Below are positions 26,135 to 34,288 of a DNA stretch of 64,000 nucleotides, in pieces. How positions within the stretch are numbered: the first letter of the stretch is position 1; each line of letters opens with the position of its first letter. The stretch comes from Paenibacillus tianjinensis. GTDB lineage: Bacteria > Bacillota > Bacilli > Paenibacillales > Paenibacillaceae. A model generated the notes under the pieces. That model saw nothing but the letters and a program-made list of their open reading frames with translations, made no database searches and was not told the DNA's origin. The DNA lies in NCBI RefSeq assembly GCF_017086365.1, contig NZ_CP070969.1, positions 5,332,001 through 5,396,000 on the forward strand, written 5' to 3'. The position numbers were made by a program, and so were the translations under genes.

Positions 26135-26404
26135 TCAGTCCCCGTCTGCATGCAACAACTGGCGCCCGACGTAGGTAATCAGTTCTGAAATTCGTGTGAT
26201 TGTCTCCGTAGACAGCATAGCGGTATCGATTTCAAAATCGAAGGCTGTTTCGATCTCCACAATTAATTGGATAATCTTGATCGAATCGATGCTATAGTCG
26301 GACAATAGATCCGACTCCTCTTGAATCTCCTGAGGGTGGGCGACCAATTTCAGCTCGTAAGCTACGATATCACGAATAACATCCAAGATTTGGACTCTAT
26401 CCAT
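26135..26404 (-). CDS. Acyl/peptidyl carrier protein
   Basis: Small carrier protein (89 aa) with SDYSIDSIKIIQLIVEIE; Ser41 in the D-S-I motif is the phosphopantetheine attachment site. The four-helix pattern and acidic helix II are standard. It is the first gene of the BMC cluster, preceded by AAGGAG, while its likely loading enzyme (adenylation protein) and likely offloading enzyme (BtrH-like) are encoded downstream, so intermediates are probably carrier-bound. A discrete ACP next to BMC genes is uncommon. A 4'-phosphopantetheinyl transferase is not encoded in the window. Confidence 0.9.
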   Translation of the reverse strand: MDRVQILDVIRDIVAYELKLVAHPQEIQEESDLLSDYSIDSIKIIQLIVEIETAFDFEIDTAMLSTETITRISELITYVGRQLLHADGD

Positions 26405-26567
26405 AGGTTCTCCTTTCGTGAAATAGTTGAATCCAATTGATTAAAACTTAAACAACATAGATTTGATAATTTAACGTTGTAAAATATGTTATTATATATA
26501 AATTTTACCATAACAATATCTTTCCTTCAATATATTTTTTATCAAATCCAAGTTCATCTTATATAGC
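26405..26567 (-). promoter_or_regulatory. AT-rich promoter region of the BMC cluster
   Basis: About 160 bases, strongly AT-rich, between the liaR terminator and the ACP gene. On the minus strand a TTGTTA and a TATAAT occur but are only 14 bases apart, so the promoter is not assigned. GAAAGGAGAACCT before the ACP ATG is the ribosome binding site. No operator repeat like those at 25648 and 25754 is seen. Confidence 0.45.
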
Positions 26568-26594
26568 AAAAAAAAGAACGCATACCTGCGTTCT
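26568..26594 (-). terminator. Terminator of the liaR operon
   Basis: On the minus strand AGAACGCA and TGCGTTCT pair around a four-base loop and run directly into a T-tract of seven. It closes the leftward LiaFSR transcript about 80 bases after the liaR stop and separates it from the BMC cluster. Confidence 0.88.
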
Positions 26595-26675
26595 ACATAA
26601 AAAATATAAAGACAGCCGCGTATTCGTATGCTCTACAATCCGTTTCCTAGCCCACCAGCCTTTGTTTTGTTAAGG

Positions 26676-27326
26676 TTATTCCGCCAGCCCGTTCTTATAA
26701 GCATAAATGGCTGCCTGGGTCCGGTCTTCCACACCCAGCTTGGCGAGGATGTTCGTGACGTGGAATTTTACAGTCTTAATTCCGATAATCAGCTGATCGG
26801 CAATGTCCTGGTTGGATTTGCCCTGGGCCAGCAGCTTCAGTACTTCCATCTCACGTTCGGTAAGCTCCTTGTAGGCCGGAACCTCGCCTTTGGCATTGTC
26901 GCGGAAGCGGTTCATCATTTTGGAAGCCACCTGGGACTCCAGCACCGACTGGCCCCGGGCCGCAGCGCGGATGGCATCCGCTACTTCACTGGCCCGCGAG
27001 GTTTTGAGCAGATAGCTGAATGCTCCGGCTTCAATAACGGGGTACATTTTCTCATCATCCAGATAACTGGTCAGCACAATGACTTTGCAATCCGGATACA
27101 GCTTGAGCAGCCGTTTGGTCGTCTCAATGCCGTCCATGCCTTCCATGACAAGGTCCATCAGCACGACATCCGGATTATACTCCTGTGCCAGACGGATGCC
27201 TTCTTCGCCGCTTCCGGCTTCGCCGACCACTTCAATTCCGTCTTCGGTACCAAGCACTGCGGCAAGTCCGATCCGCACCATCTCATGATCATCTACCAGC
27301 AAAACTTTAATTTCTTCCGTTTCCAT
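26676..27326 (-). CDS. liaR: LiaR/VraR-type response regulator
   Basis: NarL/FixJ response regulator (216 aa). The receiver domain (about 6-120) has the acidic DDHE motif and phosphorylatable Asp in VVLMDLVMEGMDG; the LuxR-type HTH (about 150-212) reads LTEREMEVLKLLAQGKSNQDIADQL. With the adjacent LiaS- and LiaF-like genes and nearby PspA genes it fits the LiaFSR system, which responds to lipid II-binding antibiotics and membrane stress. It follows liaS by 15 bases. Confidence 0.9.
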   Translation of the reverse strand: METEEIKVLLVDDHEMVRIGLAAVLGTEDGIEVVGEAGSGEEGIRLAQEYNPDVVLMDLVMEGMDGIETTKRLLKLYPDCKVIVLTSYLDDEKMYPVIEAGAFSYLLKTSRASEVADAIRAAARGQSVLESQVASKMMNRFRDNAKGEVPAYKELTEREMEVLKLLAQGKSNQDIADQLIIGIKTVKFHVTNILAKLGVEDRTQAAIYAYKNGLAE

Positions 27327-27341
27327 GGCTACCCCTGCCTC

Positions 27342-28376
27342 CTATTCATTGACTAACGGTACGGTAATTTCAATACGCATGCCTTTACCTGGCGCCGTAA
27401 TAAATTGGATCGAGCCTCCGGTTTCCGTAATCCGCTCCTGCATATTCGAGAGTCCGTAGGAGGTCTGCTTGCTCTCATCCATCTCGAACCCGATGCCGTC
27501 ATCGCGCAGCGTCAGCCGGACGGTATCGCCCCGGCGGTGCAGCCGAATCTCCATTTTCTCTGCCTTGGCGTGGCGTAAAGTGTTCGAGATTGCTTCCTGT
27601 ACGATGCGGAACAGATGGTTCTCAATGCCTTTCAGCAAATGCACATCCGGGTCCATCTCGAAAATAATCTCCATCGGAACCTTGATCCTCAGCTCTTTGA
27701 TCAGCTCCTGCAGCCCCTGCTCGAGCCCTTTGCCCTCCAGGTACACCGGCCGCAGGTGCAGCAGCAGCGCCCGCATCTCCGACTGGGCTACTGCAGACAT
27801 CTCTTCAATCAGCGCAATTTGCCGCTGTGCCTTATCAAAATCCTTCTCCAGCGTTCTGCCTACAGCCGTCGCCGTCATGGAAATGGCGAACAGCTGCTGG
27901 GACACGGCATCATGCAGCTCCCGCGCAAGCCGCTGCCGCTCCTCCATAATCGCCGTTACCCGCGCCTGCTCGGCCAGCTTGGCGTTATTGGTTGACAGGC
28001 GCTGTAGCGTATTGACCTGATTCTCCCACTTGCCGCTGATCCGGCCGAGCTGCTCACCGAGTCTGCCCAGCTCATCACTGCCGAGCTCCGGCATCGCCGG
28101 GGTAAGATTGCCTTTTTCCCACGCCACCAGTGTCCCCCGCAGCAGCTCCAGCCGGTGCTTGATACGGAAGCTCTGATAGAAGCCGAAACCAAGGCCAAAG
28201 GCCACCGGCAGCAGAGTCAGCGTCACGGCTGTCCTGATCCCGATTTCCCAATTCTCAAAAGGCTGCAAATAACCATATGTATACATAATGTACAGGATAA
28301 CCAGCAGCATGACAAAGGAGAATAAAGCTCCCTCGCCCATGCTGCGCGTCACCATATTACTGTTCTTTTTATCCAC
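27342..28376 (-). CDS. liaS: LiaS/VraS-type sensor histidine kinase
   Basis: Membrane histidine kinase of about 344 residues. Two transmembrane helices with a short extracytoplasmic loop (FSFVMLLVILYIMYTYGY and AVTLTLLPVAFGLGFGFY) give the intramembrane-sensing layout; a HAMP-like linker follows. EERQRLARELHDAVSQQLFAI carries the phosphoacceptor His of the HisKA_3 family, and LRDDGIGFEMDE with GLSNMQERI belongs to the ATPase domain. I prefer the GTG at 28376, spaced well from GGGAGGA, over an upstream TTG. It phosphorylates LiaR. Confidence 0.88.
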   Translation of the reverse strand: MDKKNSNMVTRSMGEGALFSFVMLLVILYIMYTYGYLQPFENWEIGIRTAVTLTLLPVAFGLGFGFYQSFRIKHRLELLRGTLVAWEKGNLTPAMPELGSDELGRLGEQLGRISGKWENQVNTLQRLSTNNAKLAEQARVTAIMEERQRLARELHDAVSQQLFAISMTATAVGRTLEKDFDKAQRQIALIEEMSAVAQSEMRALLLHLRPVYLEGKGLEQGLQELIKELRIKVPMEIIFEMDPDVHLLKGIENHLFRIVQEAISNTLRHAKAEKMEIRLHRRGDTVRLTLRDDGIGFEMDESKQTSYGLSNMQERITETGGSIQFITAPGKGMRIEITVPLVNE

Positions 28377-28414
28377 GCTAAGGAGTCCTCCCTCTCTACT
28401 CAAATGTCATGCTG

Positions 28415-29062
28415 TCAGGATATCCGCACATCCAGATCGCCCATCAGATAGGAGATATTGAACTTTACCTTATGCTCACTGGTATCATAGTTGGCCGATC
28501 TCCAGTTCAGCCTGTTCATCATCCCCGTGTCGCGGTGGCTGCCGAATTCAATCGACCCGAACAGCACAAACGCTTCAATCTCCACACCATAATCCTCGGA
28601 CAGATGAAGGTCCATGTCACCGAATACACCCTGAAACAGCATTACTGTCTCCTTATCCTCGGCCATCGCCAGCGAAAGATCAACATCAGCCTCCCCAAGC
28701 ACATGCCACGCGCTCAAACTGCGCATTACCCAAGGTGACAGGTCCCAATCAAACCGGGAAGAGAAGCTCTGCTTCTGCATGAACCCTTTTCCGCGCTGCA
28801 GCCGTTTGGATTTCACAAAAAACATCCCGAGCGAGATCAGGCAGATGCCCAGCACCAGCAGCAAATGATCCAGCAGCAGCAGCACTGCACCGATTCCGAG
28901 CAGCTTATAGCCCTGCTTGACCTTGCCCGACGTCGTCCGGTAGATCCCCAGCAGCAGGAACAGAAGCGCGACAACGGAGAAAAATCCGATCCATTTGCCA
29001 AAAATCATCAAGCAGCCCACACCAATAAGTCCGATGGCAATCAAACGGTTCCGTTTATCCAT
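28415..29062 (-). CDS. liaF: LiaF-like membrane protein
   Basis: Membrane protein of 215 residues with four predicted helices near the N-terminus (IAIGLIGVGCLMIFGKWIGF, VVALLFLLLGIY, LLGIGAVLLLLDHLLLVLGI) and a C-terminal soluble beta-rich domain (VMLFQGVFGDMDLHLSEDYG, ISYLMGDLDVRIS) typical of LiaF/VraT, the inhibitor of LiaS. AGGAGGTGCGAA precedes the ATG at 29062; a longer reading frame upstream lacks a ribosome binding site. Gene order liaF-liaS-liaR is the family standard. Confidence 0.85.
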   Translation of the reverse strand: MDKRNRLIAIGLIGVGCLMIFGKWIGFFSVVALLFLLLGIYRTTSGKVKQGYKLLGIGAVLLLLDHLLLVLGICLISLGMFFVKSKRLQRGKGFMQKQSFSSRFDWDLSPWVMRSLSAWHVLGEADVDLSLAMAEDKETVMLFQGVFGDMDLHLSEDYGVEIEAFVLFGSIEFGSHRDTGMMNRLNWRSANYDTSEHKVKFNISYLMGDLDVRIS

Positions 29063-29301
29063 TTCGCACCTCCTAAAAGTTTTGCGGAGCAAAACTACTT
29101 CGTAAGCATAAATCTTATATAAAAAGGGAATCTCCACCTGTTCCGCGGAGAATCAGCTTCATTAGCCTAATTTAATTGTTGCTATAGTATAAAATCTGTT
29201 TACCGCATCCCGCTATAAAAGCCATACCGGTATGGAGATCCATACCGTATGGCTTTACCTTGTTCAGCATATCATATCTGCCTAGTTTTTAGGAACAGGC
29301 A

Positions 29302-30009
29302 TTAGTCTTCTTTTTTGTCTAAAGATGGTGCTCCAGCCGGCGGGTTCAATTTGCTCTTCAGTGCTGCAAGCTGTTCTTCCACTTTCAGCTGTTTTTCGGC
29401 GTCAACCGGTTTGGTGTACACACCAGCCGACGGGCTGTAAGGGGCGCGCATAACATCTGCTTCTGCTTCGAGCTGCATGATTTTTTCTTCCATGCGGTGG
29501 AAGCCGAGGGATGCGCTGCCGCTCTCAATAGAATGAACGCTGCTGATCTGTGACATTTGCTTTTTGGCCTTGGCCATTTGGGCGCGGGATACCAGTTCAT
29601 TACGTTTGTTGCGCAGCTTGTAGAACTCATCCTTCATGTCATGCAGCTGCTGCACCAGTTCTTTAGCCTGCACTTCTGCCTGAGCGTGAAGATCGCCGTA
29701 TTCCACTTGCTTCTGGTCGAAGTAGATCTTTTCTTCCAGCAGCTTGCGGGTAACTTCCTCCTGTCCGTTCTTCAGCGCAAGTTCAGCCTGGGCTGCACGC
29801 TGTCCGGACATTTTGGCTGCTTCCTCAACACGCTGTTTCATGCGGCGCTCGTTAGCCATTTGCTTGGCAACTGTTACCTCAGCTTCGTGAATTTCAGCCT
29901 CCATATCGCGCAGATATTGGTTCAGCATTACGATTGGGTCCTCTACTTTATCCAGCAAGTCGTTTACCGACGCCTTTGTCATATCCTTAATCCGTTGAAA
30001 TACTCCCAT
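29302..30009 (-). CDS. pspA: PspA/IM30 (LiaH-like) membrane stress protein, copy 1
   Basis: Coiled-coil ESCRT-III-like protein (235 aa) that assembles on damaged membranes. [33 protein letters not shown] is the membrane-binding N-terminal helix region; the rest is a long charged coiled coil ending in a Pro-rich tail ([10 protein letters not shown]). It directly follows a PspC gene (3-base gap) and a second PspA paralogue, forming an envelope-stress operon upstream of LiaFSR. Confidence 0.92.
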   Translation of the reverse strand: MGVFQRIKDMTKASVNDLLDKVEDPIVMLNQYLRDMEAEIHEAEVTVAKQMANERRMKQRVEEAAKMSGQRAAQAELALKNGQEEVTRKLLEEKIYFDQKQVEYGDLHAQAEVQAKELVQQLHDMKDEFYKLRNKRNELVSRAQMAKAKKQMSQISSVHSIESGSASLGFHRMEEKIMQLEAEADVMRAPYSPSAGVYTKPVDAEKQLKVEEQLAALKSKLNPPAGAPSLDKKED

Positions 30010-30012
30010 GAT

Positions 30013-30489
30013 TTACACTTCTCCCTTCTCGTATTTAGCAAGTTTTTGTTTCAGTTCTTCTACTTCTTTTTGCAGTGCCTTCTTCTCAATATCCTTCATC
30101 ATGGCATCCAGACCGGAGTCTTGAGCCGAGTAAGCATTGGCTTTATCATACCCTGGGGTATAACCGGGCTGTCCGCCGTGTCCGCCATATCCGCCCTGAC
30201 CTTGCGGGCCTTGCGGTCCGCGTCCATATCCGGGGCCGCCAGTGAACGGTCCGCCGTATGGGCCGCCGGGTGCTCCCGGTCCAGGTCCGAACGGATTGTA
30301 CTGTGTAGGCTCCTTCGGAATAATCAATGCTGCGATGAGATATACCAGAATTGTCGTGCCTCCGGTAAACGGAATGCTGACCAGCAGCAGAATCCGGAAC
30401 AGGGTAGAATCAATACCGAGAGTCTCGGACAATCCTCCAGCCAGCCCTGTCATCACCTTGTCACGGGTTGAACGATACAATCGGGTCAT
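30013..30489 (-). CDS. PspC-domain membrane protein with Gly/Pro-rich segment
   Basis: The N-terminal about 60 residues are a PspC domain (LYRSTRDKVMTGLAGGLSETLGID, then one helix FRILLLVSIPFTGGTTILVYLIAALII). Next comes a low-complexity Gly/Pro/Tyr/Gln segment (about 75-115), then a coiled coil (MKDIEKKALQKEVEELKQKLAKYEKG) able to pair with PspA. The ATG at 30489 follows AAAGGAG by seven bases. It lies between the two pspA genes and probably anchors or signals to them. Confidence 0.85.
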   Translation of the reverse strand: MTRLYRSTRDKVMTGLAGGLSETLGIDSTLFRILLLVSIPFTGGTTILVYLIAALIIPKEPTQYNPFGPGPGAPGGPYGGPFTGGPGYGRGPQGPQGQGGYGGHGGQPGYTPGYDKANAYSAQDSGLDAMMKDIEKKALQKEVEELKQKLAKYEKGEV

Positions 30490-30493
30490 AGAA

Positions 30494-31171
30494 CTACTCC
30501 TTTCCGCCATTGTTAAGCTTCTCCTTCAGCCGGGCCATTTCTCTTTCCAGCACCGTTGCCACCGTTTCACCGGCCTGCACCGCGTACTCCTGTCCCATGC
30601 GGCGCAGGTCGCGGAGACTCTTCGCTTCCAGCTCCCAATCATTCATGCGGTCTTCAAGCCGGCCGAACATTTTGGGAACGTCACTGCCGTTGCCGTAGGC
30701 AGTTGCTCTCTGGTTCATGCGCTGCTGAAGCCTAAGTGACTCCATCCGTGCCGCATAATACTGGCGTTTGTTATACACCGTCTGATATTCGACCTTCAGC
30801 TCATTCAGCTGACTTTCCAGCTCATACAGCGATCCTTGGCTCTGTTCCAGCAGCCCGCTGTACTGCTCCAGCTTTTCCTCGTGAATAATCTTCTCCTGCA
30901 AAGCCATCTTCGCCAGATTATCCTCTCCGGCTTTTAGTGCCAGCAGCGCTTGCTCTTCACGTTTATTTCTCATGGCCGTAGCCTGATTCACCTGCTGCTG
31001 CAATTGCTTCGTATGGGAAGCGTACTGCTGGTACAACCTTTCCGCTTCAGCGATCTCCTCACGGGTTGAATGTAAGAATTGATCGATCAGCTTCACGGGG
31101 TCCTGGCTTTGTTCCAAACGTTCATTTAGATTAGCTACCGTAATATCCCTCATGCGGCGAAAAACACTCAT
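30494..31171 (-). CDS. PspA/IM30 family protein, copy 2
   Basis: Second PspA-family coiled-coil protein (225 aa). MSVFRRMRDITVANLNERLEQSQDPVKLIDQFL is the N-terminal helix region; a coiled coil follows (EEQALLALKAGEDNLAKMALQEK). It diverges substantially from the downstream copy and has lost the Pro-rich tail, so the pair is not a recent duplication. It is first of the three-gene PspA-PspC-PspA set; I start at the ATG at 31171, giving the usual MSVF N-terminus. Confidence 0.88.
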   Translation of the reverse strand: MSVFRRMRDITVANLNERLEQSQDPVKLIDQFLHSTREEIAEAERLYQQYASHTKQLQQQVNQATAMRNKREEQALLALKAGEDNLAKMALQEKIIHEEKLEQYSGLLEQSQGSLYELESQLNELKVEYQTVYNKRQYYAARMESLRLQQRMNQRATAYGNGSDVPKMFGRLEDRMNDWELEAKSLRDLRRMGQEYAVQAGETVATVLEREMARLKEKLNNGGKE

Positions 31172-31218
31172 GATTTCCTGCACCCTCCCTGCTTCTTAAT
31201 TAAGTAATTCTCTAAAGC

Positions 31219-31521
31219 TTAGTATGTTCTGCCTCTTCTGCCTTTCAGTACCGAGATGCCCCAGACAACCAGTGCAACCCCGAGCAGCGGTCCAATAATC
31301 CAGGACAGCTTCGAGATCAAAGCCATGACACCGATGAACAGCACTACCCAGCCGATAATCTTGCGTCCGCTTTTAATTCCGTAGTACCCGAGAGCCACCA
31401 GCAGGACCGGAAACAGGATTCCGAAGATTCCGTGAATCAGGTGGGGCAGCACTCCCATCAGCATAATCGCGCCAATCACAATCAGGACAACCGCAAGTCC
31501 GTTACCTTTTCTATTTTGCAT
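31219..31521 (-). CDS. Small LiaI/LiaF-N-like membrane protein
   Basis: A 100-residue protein with four hydrophobic segments (LAVVLIVIGAIMLMGVLP, IFGILFPVLLVALGYYGI, IGWVVLFIGVMALI, IGPLLGVALVVWGISVL) and a basic tail KGRRGRTY. It resembles LiaI and the four-helix N-terminal region of LiaF. It is the first gene of the PspA/PspC operon, with GGCGGTGAG before the ATG, consistent with a LiaI-type membrane anchor for PspA proteins. Its own function is not established by sequence. Confidence 0.75.
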   Translation of the reverse strand: MQNRKGNGLAVVLIVIGAIMLMGVLPHLIHGIFGILFPVLLVALGYYGIKSGRKIIGWVVLFIGVMALISKLSWIIGPLLGVALVVWGISVLKGRRGRTY

Positions 31522-31779
31522 TTTTTCTCACCGCCTTTCGTTGACCTTAACCTTATAGCCTTATTCTAGGGTAATCCGCAGACTTTCAAAACAGACCGTG
31601 GACGGTTTTATGAACTGGACCTTAGACGGGGCAGAGTTAGGACTGCAGGCCGCTGAGGGATGAAACAAGCCCCTTTGTCGCCAATCAGCGACTTTAAAGC
31701 TCCAAACTGTGTATAATTGTTGCAGGTATTCCTTAATATAGCTGCTGATTAGATGTGGCAGAGCAAAGGAGCAGTTTCA

Positions 31780-32466
31780 TTGAAGACACTATTGATTGTC
31801 GAGGATGACCGGAGCCTGAACAAAGGAATCTCCCTGTCGCTTGCCCAGAACGGCCTGAATATTGAACAAGCTTATACGCTGGCTATGGCTAAGCAAATAT
31901 TCGCCTCGACCCCGGTAGATCTGATTCTGCTGGATATTAATCTCCCTGACGGAAACGGTTTGGATTTCTGTGAGACGATCCGGAGAACCTCACAGGTACC
32001 GGTTATTTTCCTGACTGCCAACGACATGGAGGCGGATATTGTCACGGGGTTTGCCCTGGGGGGAGACGATTATATCACCAAACCGTTCAGCCTGATGATT
32101 CTGCGGGCCCGGGTAATGGCTGTTCTCAAAAGAGCCGCCAAGCATCCGGAGGACAAAGTAATCATCGGCCCCTTGAGCCTAGACTTTGGAAAACTGGAAT
32201 TCTATAAGCACAAGGAGCCATTGACCCTGAGCAAAACTGAGCTTAAGCTGCTGAGCATCCTGGTCTCAAACCCCGGCATCATTTTAAATAGAGAGCAGTT
32301 AATCGATAAAATCTGGTCGCAGGACGCGGAGTTTGTGGATGAAAATGCATTGACGGTAGCAGTCAAACGGCTGCGGACCAAGATTGAGGATGAGCCTGCT
32401 GCGCCAAAATACATAAAAACAGTCTATGGCCTGGGATATATGTGGGCGGAAAGGCCAAACCCATGA
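31780..32466 (+). CDS. OmpR-family response regulator
   Basis: Response regulator of 228 residues. The receiver (1-115) shows LLIVEDDRSLNKGI, phosphoacceptor LILLDINLPDGNG and GDDYITKPFSL; the winged-helix DNA-binding domain (about 130-225) has LTLSKTELKLLSIL and ALTVAVKRLRTKIE. The TTG at 31780 is preceded by AAAGGAGC; an upstream ATG at 31753 lacks a ribosome binding site. It overlaps the kinase gene (ATGA) and is followed by an ABC transporter, the usual arrangement for a peptide-antibiotic sensing and detoxification module. Confidence 0.9.
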   Translation: MKTLLIVEDDRSLNKGISLSLAQNGLNIEQAYTLAMAKQIFASTPVDLILLDINLPDGNGLDFCETIRRTSQVPVIFLTANDMEADIVTGFALGGDDYITKPFSLMILRARVMAVLKRAAKHPEDKVIIGPLSLDFGKLEFYKHKEPLTLSKTELKLLSILVSNPGIILNREQLIDKIWSQDAEFVDENALTVAVKRLRTKIEDEPAAPKYIKTVYGLGYMWAERPNP

Positions 32467-33497
32467 AAAGCGGCAAGGATGCACGCTACTCCATACGCGT
32501 GAGTTTAATATTCTTAACGATCTTTCTGCTGCTGGTATCGGGTTACGCTGGAACAGCCACCTATCTGAACGGAGAAAATCCTGTCTTCCTTAACCTTACC
32601 GCCCTCTTCGTGATTTCTATACTAATTGTAGGTGCTCTATGGACGTGGATGCTGCGGCGGCAGGCTGCCGGCTTTATGAATGCTTTGGATGGAATGGTGG
32701 ACCGGGCGATTCACGGACGGGAGCAACTGACCCATTTTGACGAGACCAGCCTCTCTTCCCTGGAGCATAAATTATTACGCTACATTGAGATCACCAAAGC
32801 GAATAAGCAGCATCTGGAGACTGAAAAGAATACCATCAAAGAACTGATCTCGGATATCTCCCATCAGACCAAAACACCCCTCTCCAATATCCTGCTTTAC
32901 AGCCAGCTGCTTGCCGAAACACCGGACCTGGGCGGGGATACCCGGCTACTGCTGGATCAGATCGAGGCCCAAGCGGACAAGCTGGAATGGCTGATTACCT
33001 CGCTAATCAAATTATCCCGGCTGGAAACGGGCATGATCACCCTGCACAGTGAGGTTAAACCCGTCCTTGCGACGCTTACCAGCGCCTTATCACACATCTA
33101 TACACGCGCGGAAAATAAAGGGATTGGCATTCAACTTGAATGCGATCCAGTTACGGCGGCCCGTCATGATCATAAGTGGACCAGTGAAGCGCTGTTCAAC
33201 CTGCTGGAGAATGCTGTGAAATATACGAATCCTGGCGGCAGCATCCGGATTGTAGCCGAGAGTAATGAAATGTTTACGCGGATTGATATTTCCGATACAG
33301 GCATAGGGATTGGGAAGGATGAGCTTGAGCATATTTTCAAACGTTTTTACCGGGGACACAGCGTAAGGGAAGTTGAAGGTATCGGAATCGGACTGTATCT
33401 GGCGCGGAAGATCATCAGCATCCAGGGAGGTTTTATTACGGCGGCATCTGAGCCCGGCCAGGGAACCAAGCTCTCCATTTTCCTCCCTCAGCTCTAA
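32463..33497 (+). CDS. Sensor histidine kinase
   Basis: Membrane kinase of 344 residues. Two helices (VSLIFLTIFLLLVSGYAG and FLNLTALFVISILIVGALW) are separated by only about 20 residues, so the sensing domain is very short. SDISHQTKTPLSNILLYSQL contains the phosphoacceptor His, followed by ATPase motifs LFNLLENAVKYTN, DISDTGIGIGKDELEHIF and GIGIGLYLARKI. Start overlaps the regulator stop by four bases. The pair likely controls the downstream ABC transporter, which often acts as the sensor itself in such modules. Confidence 0.9.
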   Translation: MKSGKDARYSIRVSLIFLTIFLLLVSGYAGTATYLNGENPVFLNLTALFVISILIVGALWTWMLRRQAAGFMNALDGMVDRAIHGREQLTHFDETSLSSLEHKLLRYIEITKANKQHLETEKNTIKELISDISHQTKTPLSNILLYSQLLAETPDLGGDTRLLLDQIEAQADKLEWLITSLIKLSRLETGMITLHSEVKPVLATLTSALSHIYTRAENKGIGIQLECDPVTAARHDHKWTSEALFNLLENAVKYTNPGGSIRIVAESNEMFTRIDISDTGIGIGKDELEHIFKRFYRGHSVREVEGIGIGLYLARKIISIQGGFITAASEPGQGTKLSIFLPQL

Positions 33498-33586
33498 TTG
33501 TGTCAGTTCTGTCAGATTTCAGACACTGCTGGGTTAGATTTGTCTGCTATCTTAAGGAGCAATCAAGGATGATGGAGGGGAATGCA

Positions 33587-34288
33587 ATGCCTATTTTAAG
33601 CATTGAGCATCTGAAGAAATATTATGGAAAAGATCCGCAGACCACGGTAAAGGCGCTGGACGATATCTCACTATCCGTTGAGCAAGGGGAATTCCTGGCG
33701 ATTGTAGGCACCAGCGGCAGCGGAAAAAGCACCCTGCTGCATATGCTTGGCGGTCTGGACCGGGCTACTTCAGGCAAAGTTATCGTGGGCGGAAATGATA
33801 TTTTTGCCATGAGTGATGAGAAGCTGACGATATTCAGACGCCGGTCGGTCGGATTCGTTTTTCAGAGCTACAATCTGGTACCGGTCCTGAATGTGCTCGA
33901 GAATATCCTGCTTCCCATAGAGCTTGACGGCGGCAGAATCGATCAGGAGTATCTGGATGAGGTAATCAGGGCCCTGGGGCTGCAGGAAAAAATCCACAAT
34001 CTGCCTGCGAACCTGTCCGGCGGCCAGCAGCAGCGTGTCGCTATTGCCAGAGCGCTGGCTGCCAAACCTTCAATCATTCTGGCGGACGAGCCTACCGGCA
34101 ATCTCGACAGCAAAACCAGCCAGGAGGTCATGATTCTGCTGAAGCAGATGAGCGAGAAATTTAATCAGACCATTGTTATGATTACCCACAACGAGGCTAT
34201 CGCCCAGACCGCCGACCGTATTATCCGAATTGAAGACGGGCGGATTGTGTCCGGTAACCCAGCCACAAACGGAGCCCACCTATTATGA
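33587..34288 (+). CDS. ABC transporter ATP-binding protein (MacB/LolD type)
   Basis: ATPase of 233 residues with Walker [11 protein letters not shown]-loop, signature [16 protein letters not shown], Walker [10 protein letters not shown] and the switch His (VMITHNEAI). [18 protein letters not shown] is typical of the LolD/MacB subfamily that pairs with FtsX-type permeases. ATG at 33587 follows GGAGGGG; earlier in-frame starts extend into unrelated sequence. It overlaps the permease gene by four bases. Confidence 0.92.
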   Translation: MPILSIEHLKKYYGKDPQTTVKALDDISLSVEQGEFLAIVGTSGSGKSTLLHMLGGLDRATSGKVIVGGNDIFAMSDEKLTIFRRRSVGFVFQSYNLVPVLNVLENILLPIELDGGRIDQEYLDEVIRALGLQEKIHNLPANLSGGQQQRVAIARALAAKPSIILADEPTGNLDSKTSQEVMILLKQMSEKFNQTIVMITHNEAIAQTADRIIRIEDGRIVSGNPATNGAHLL

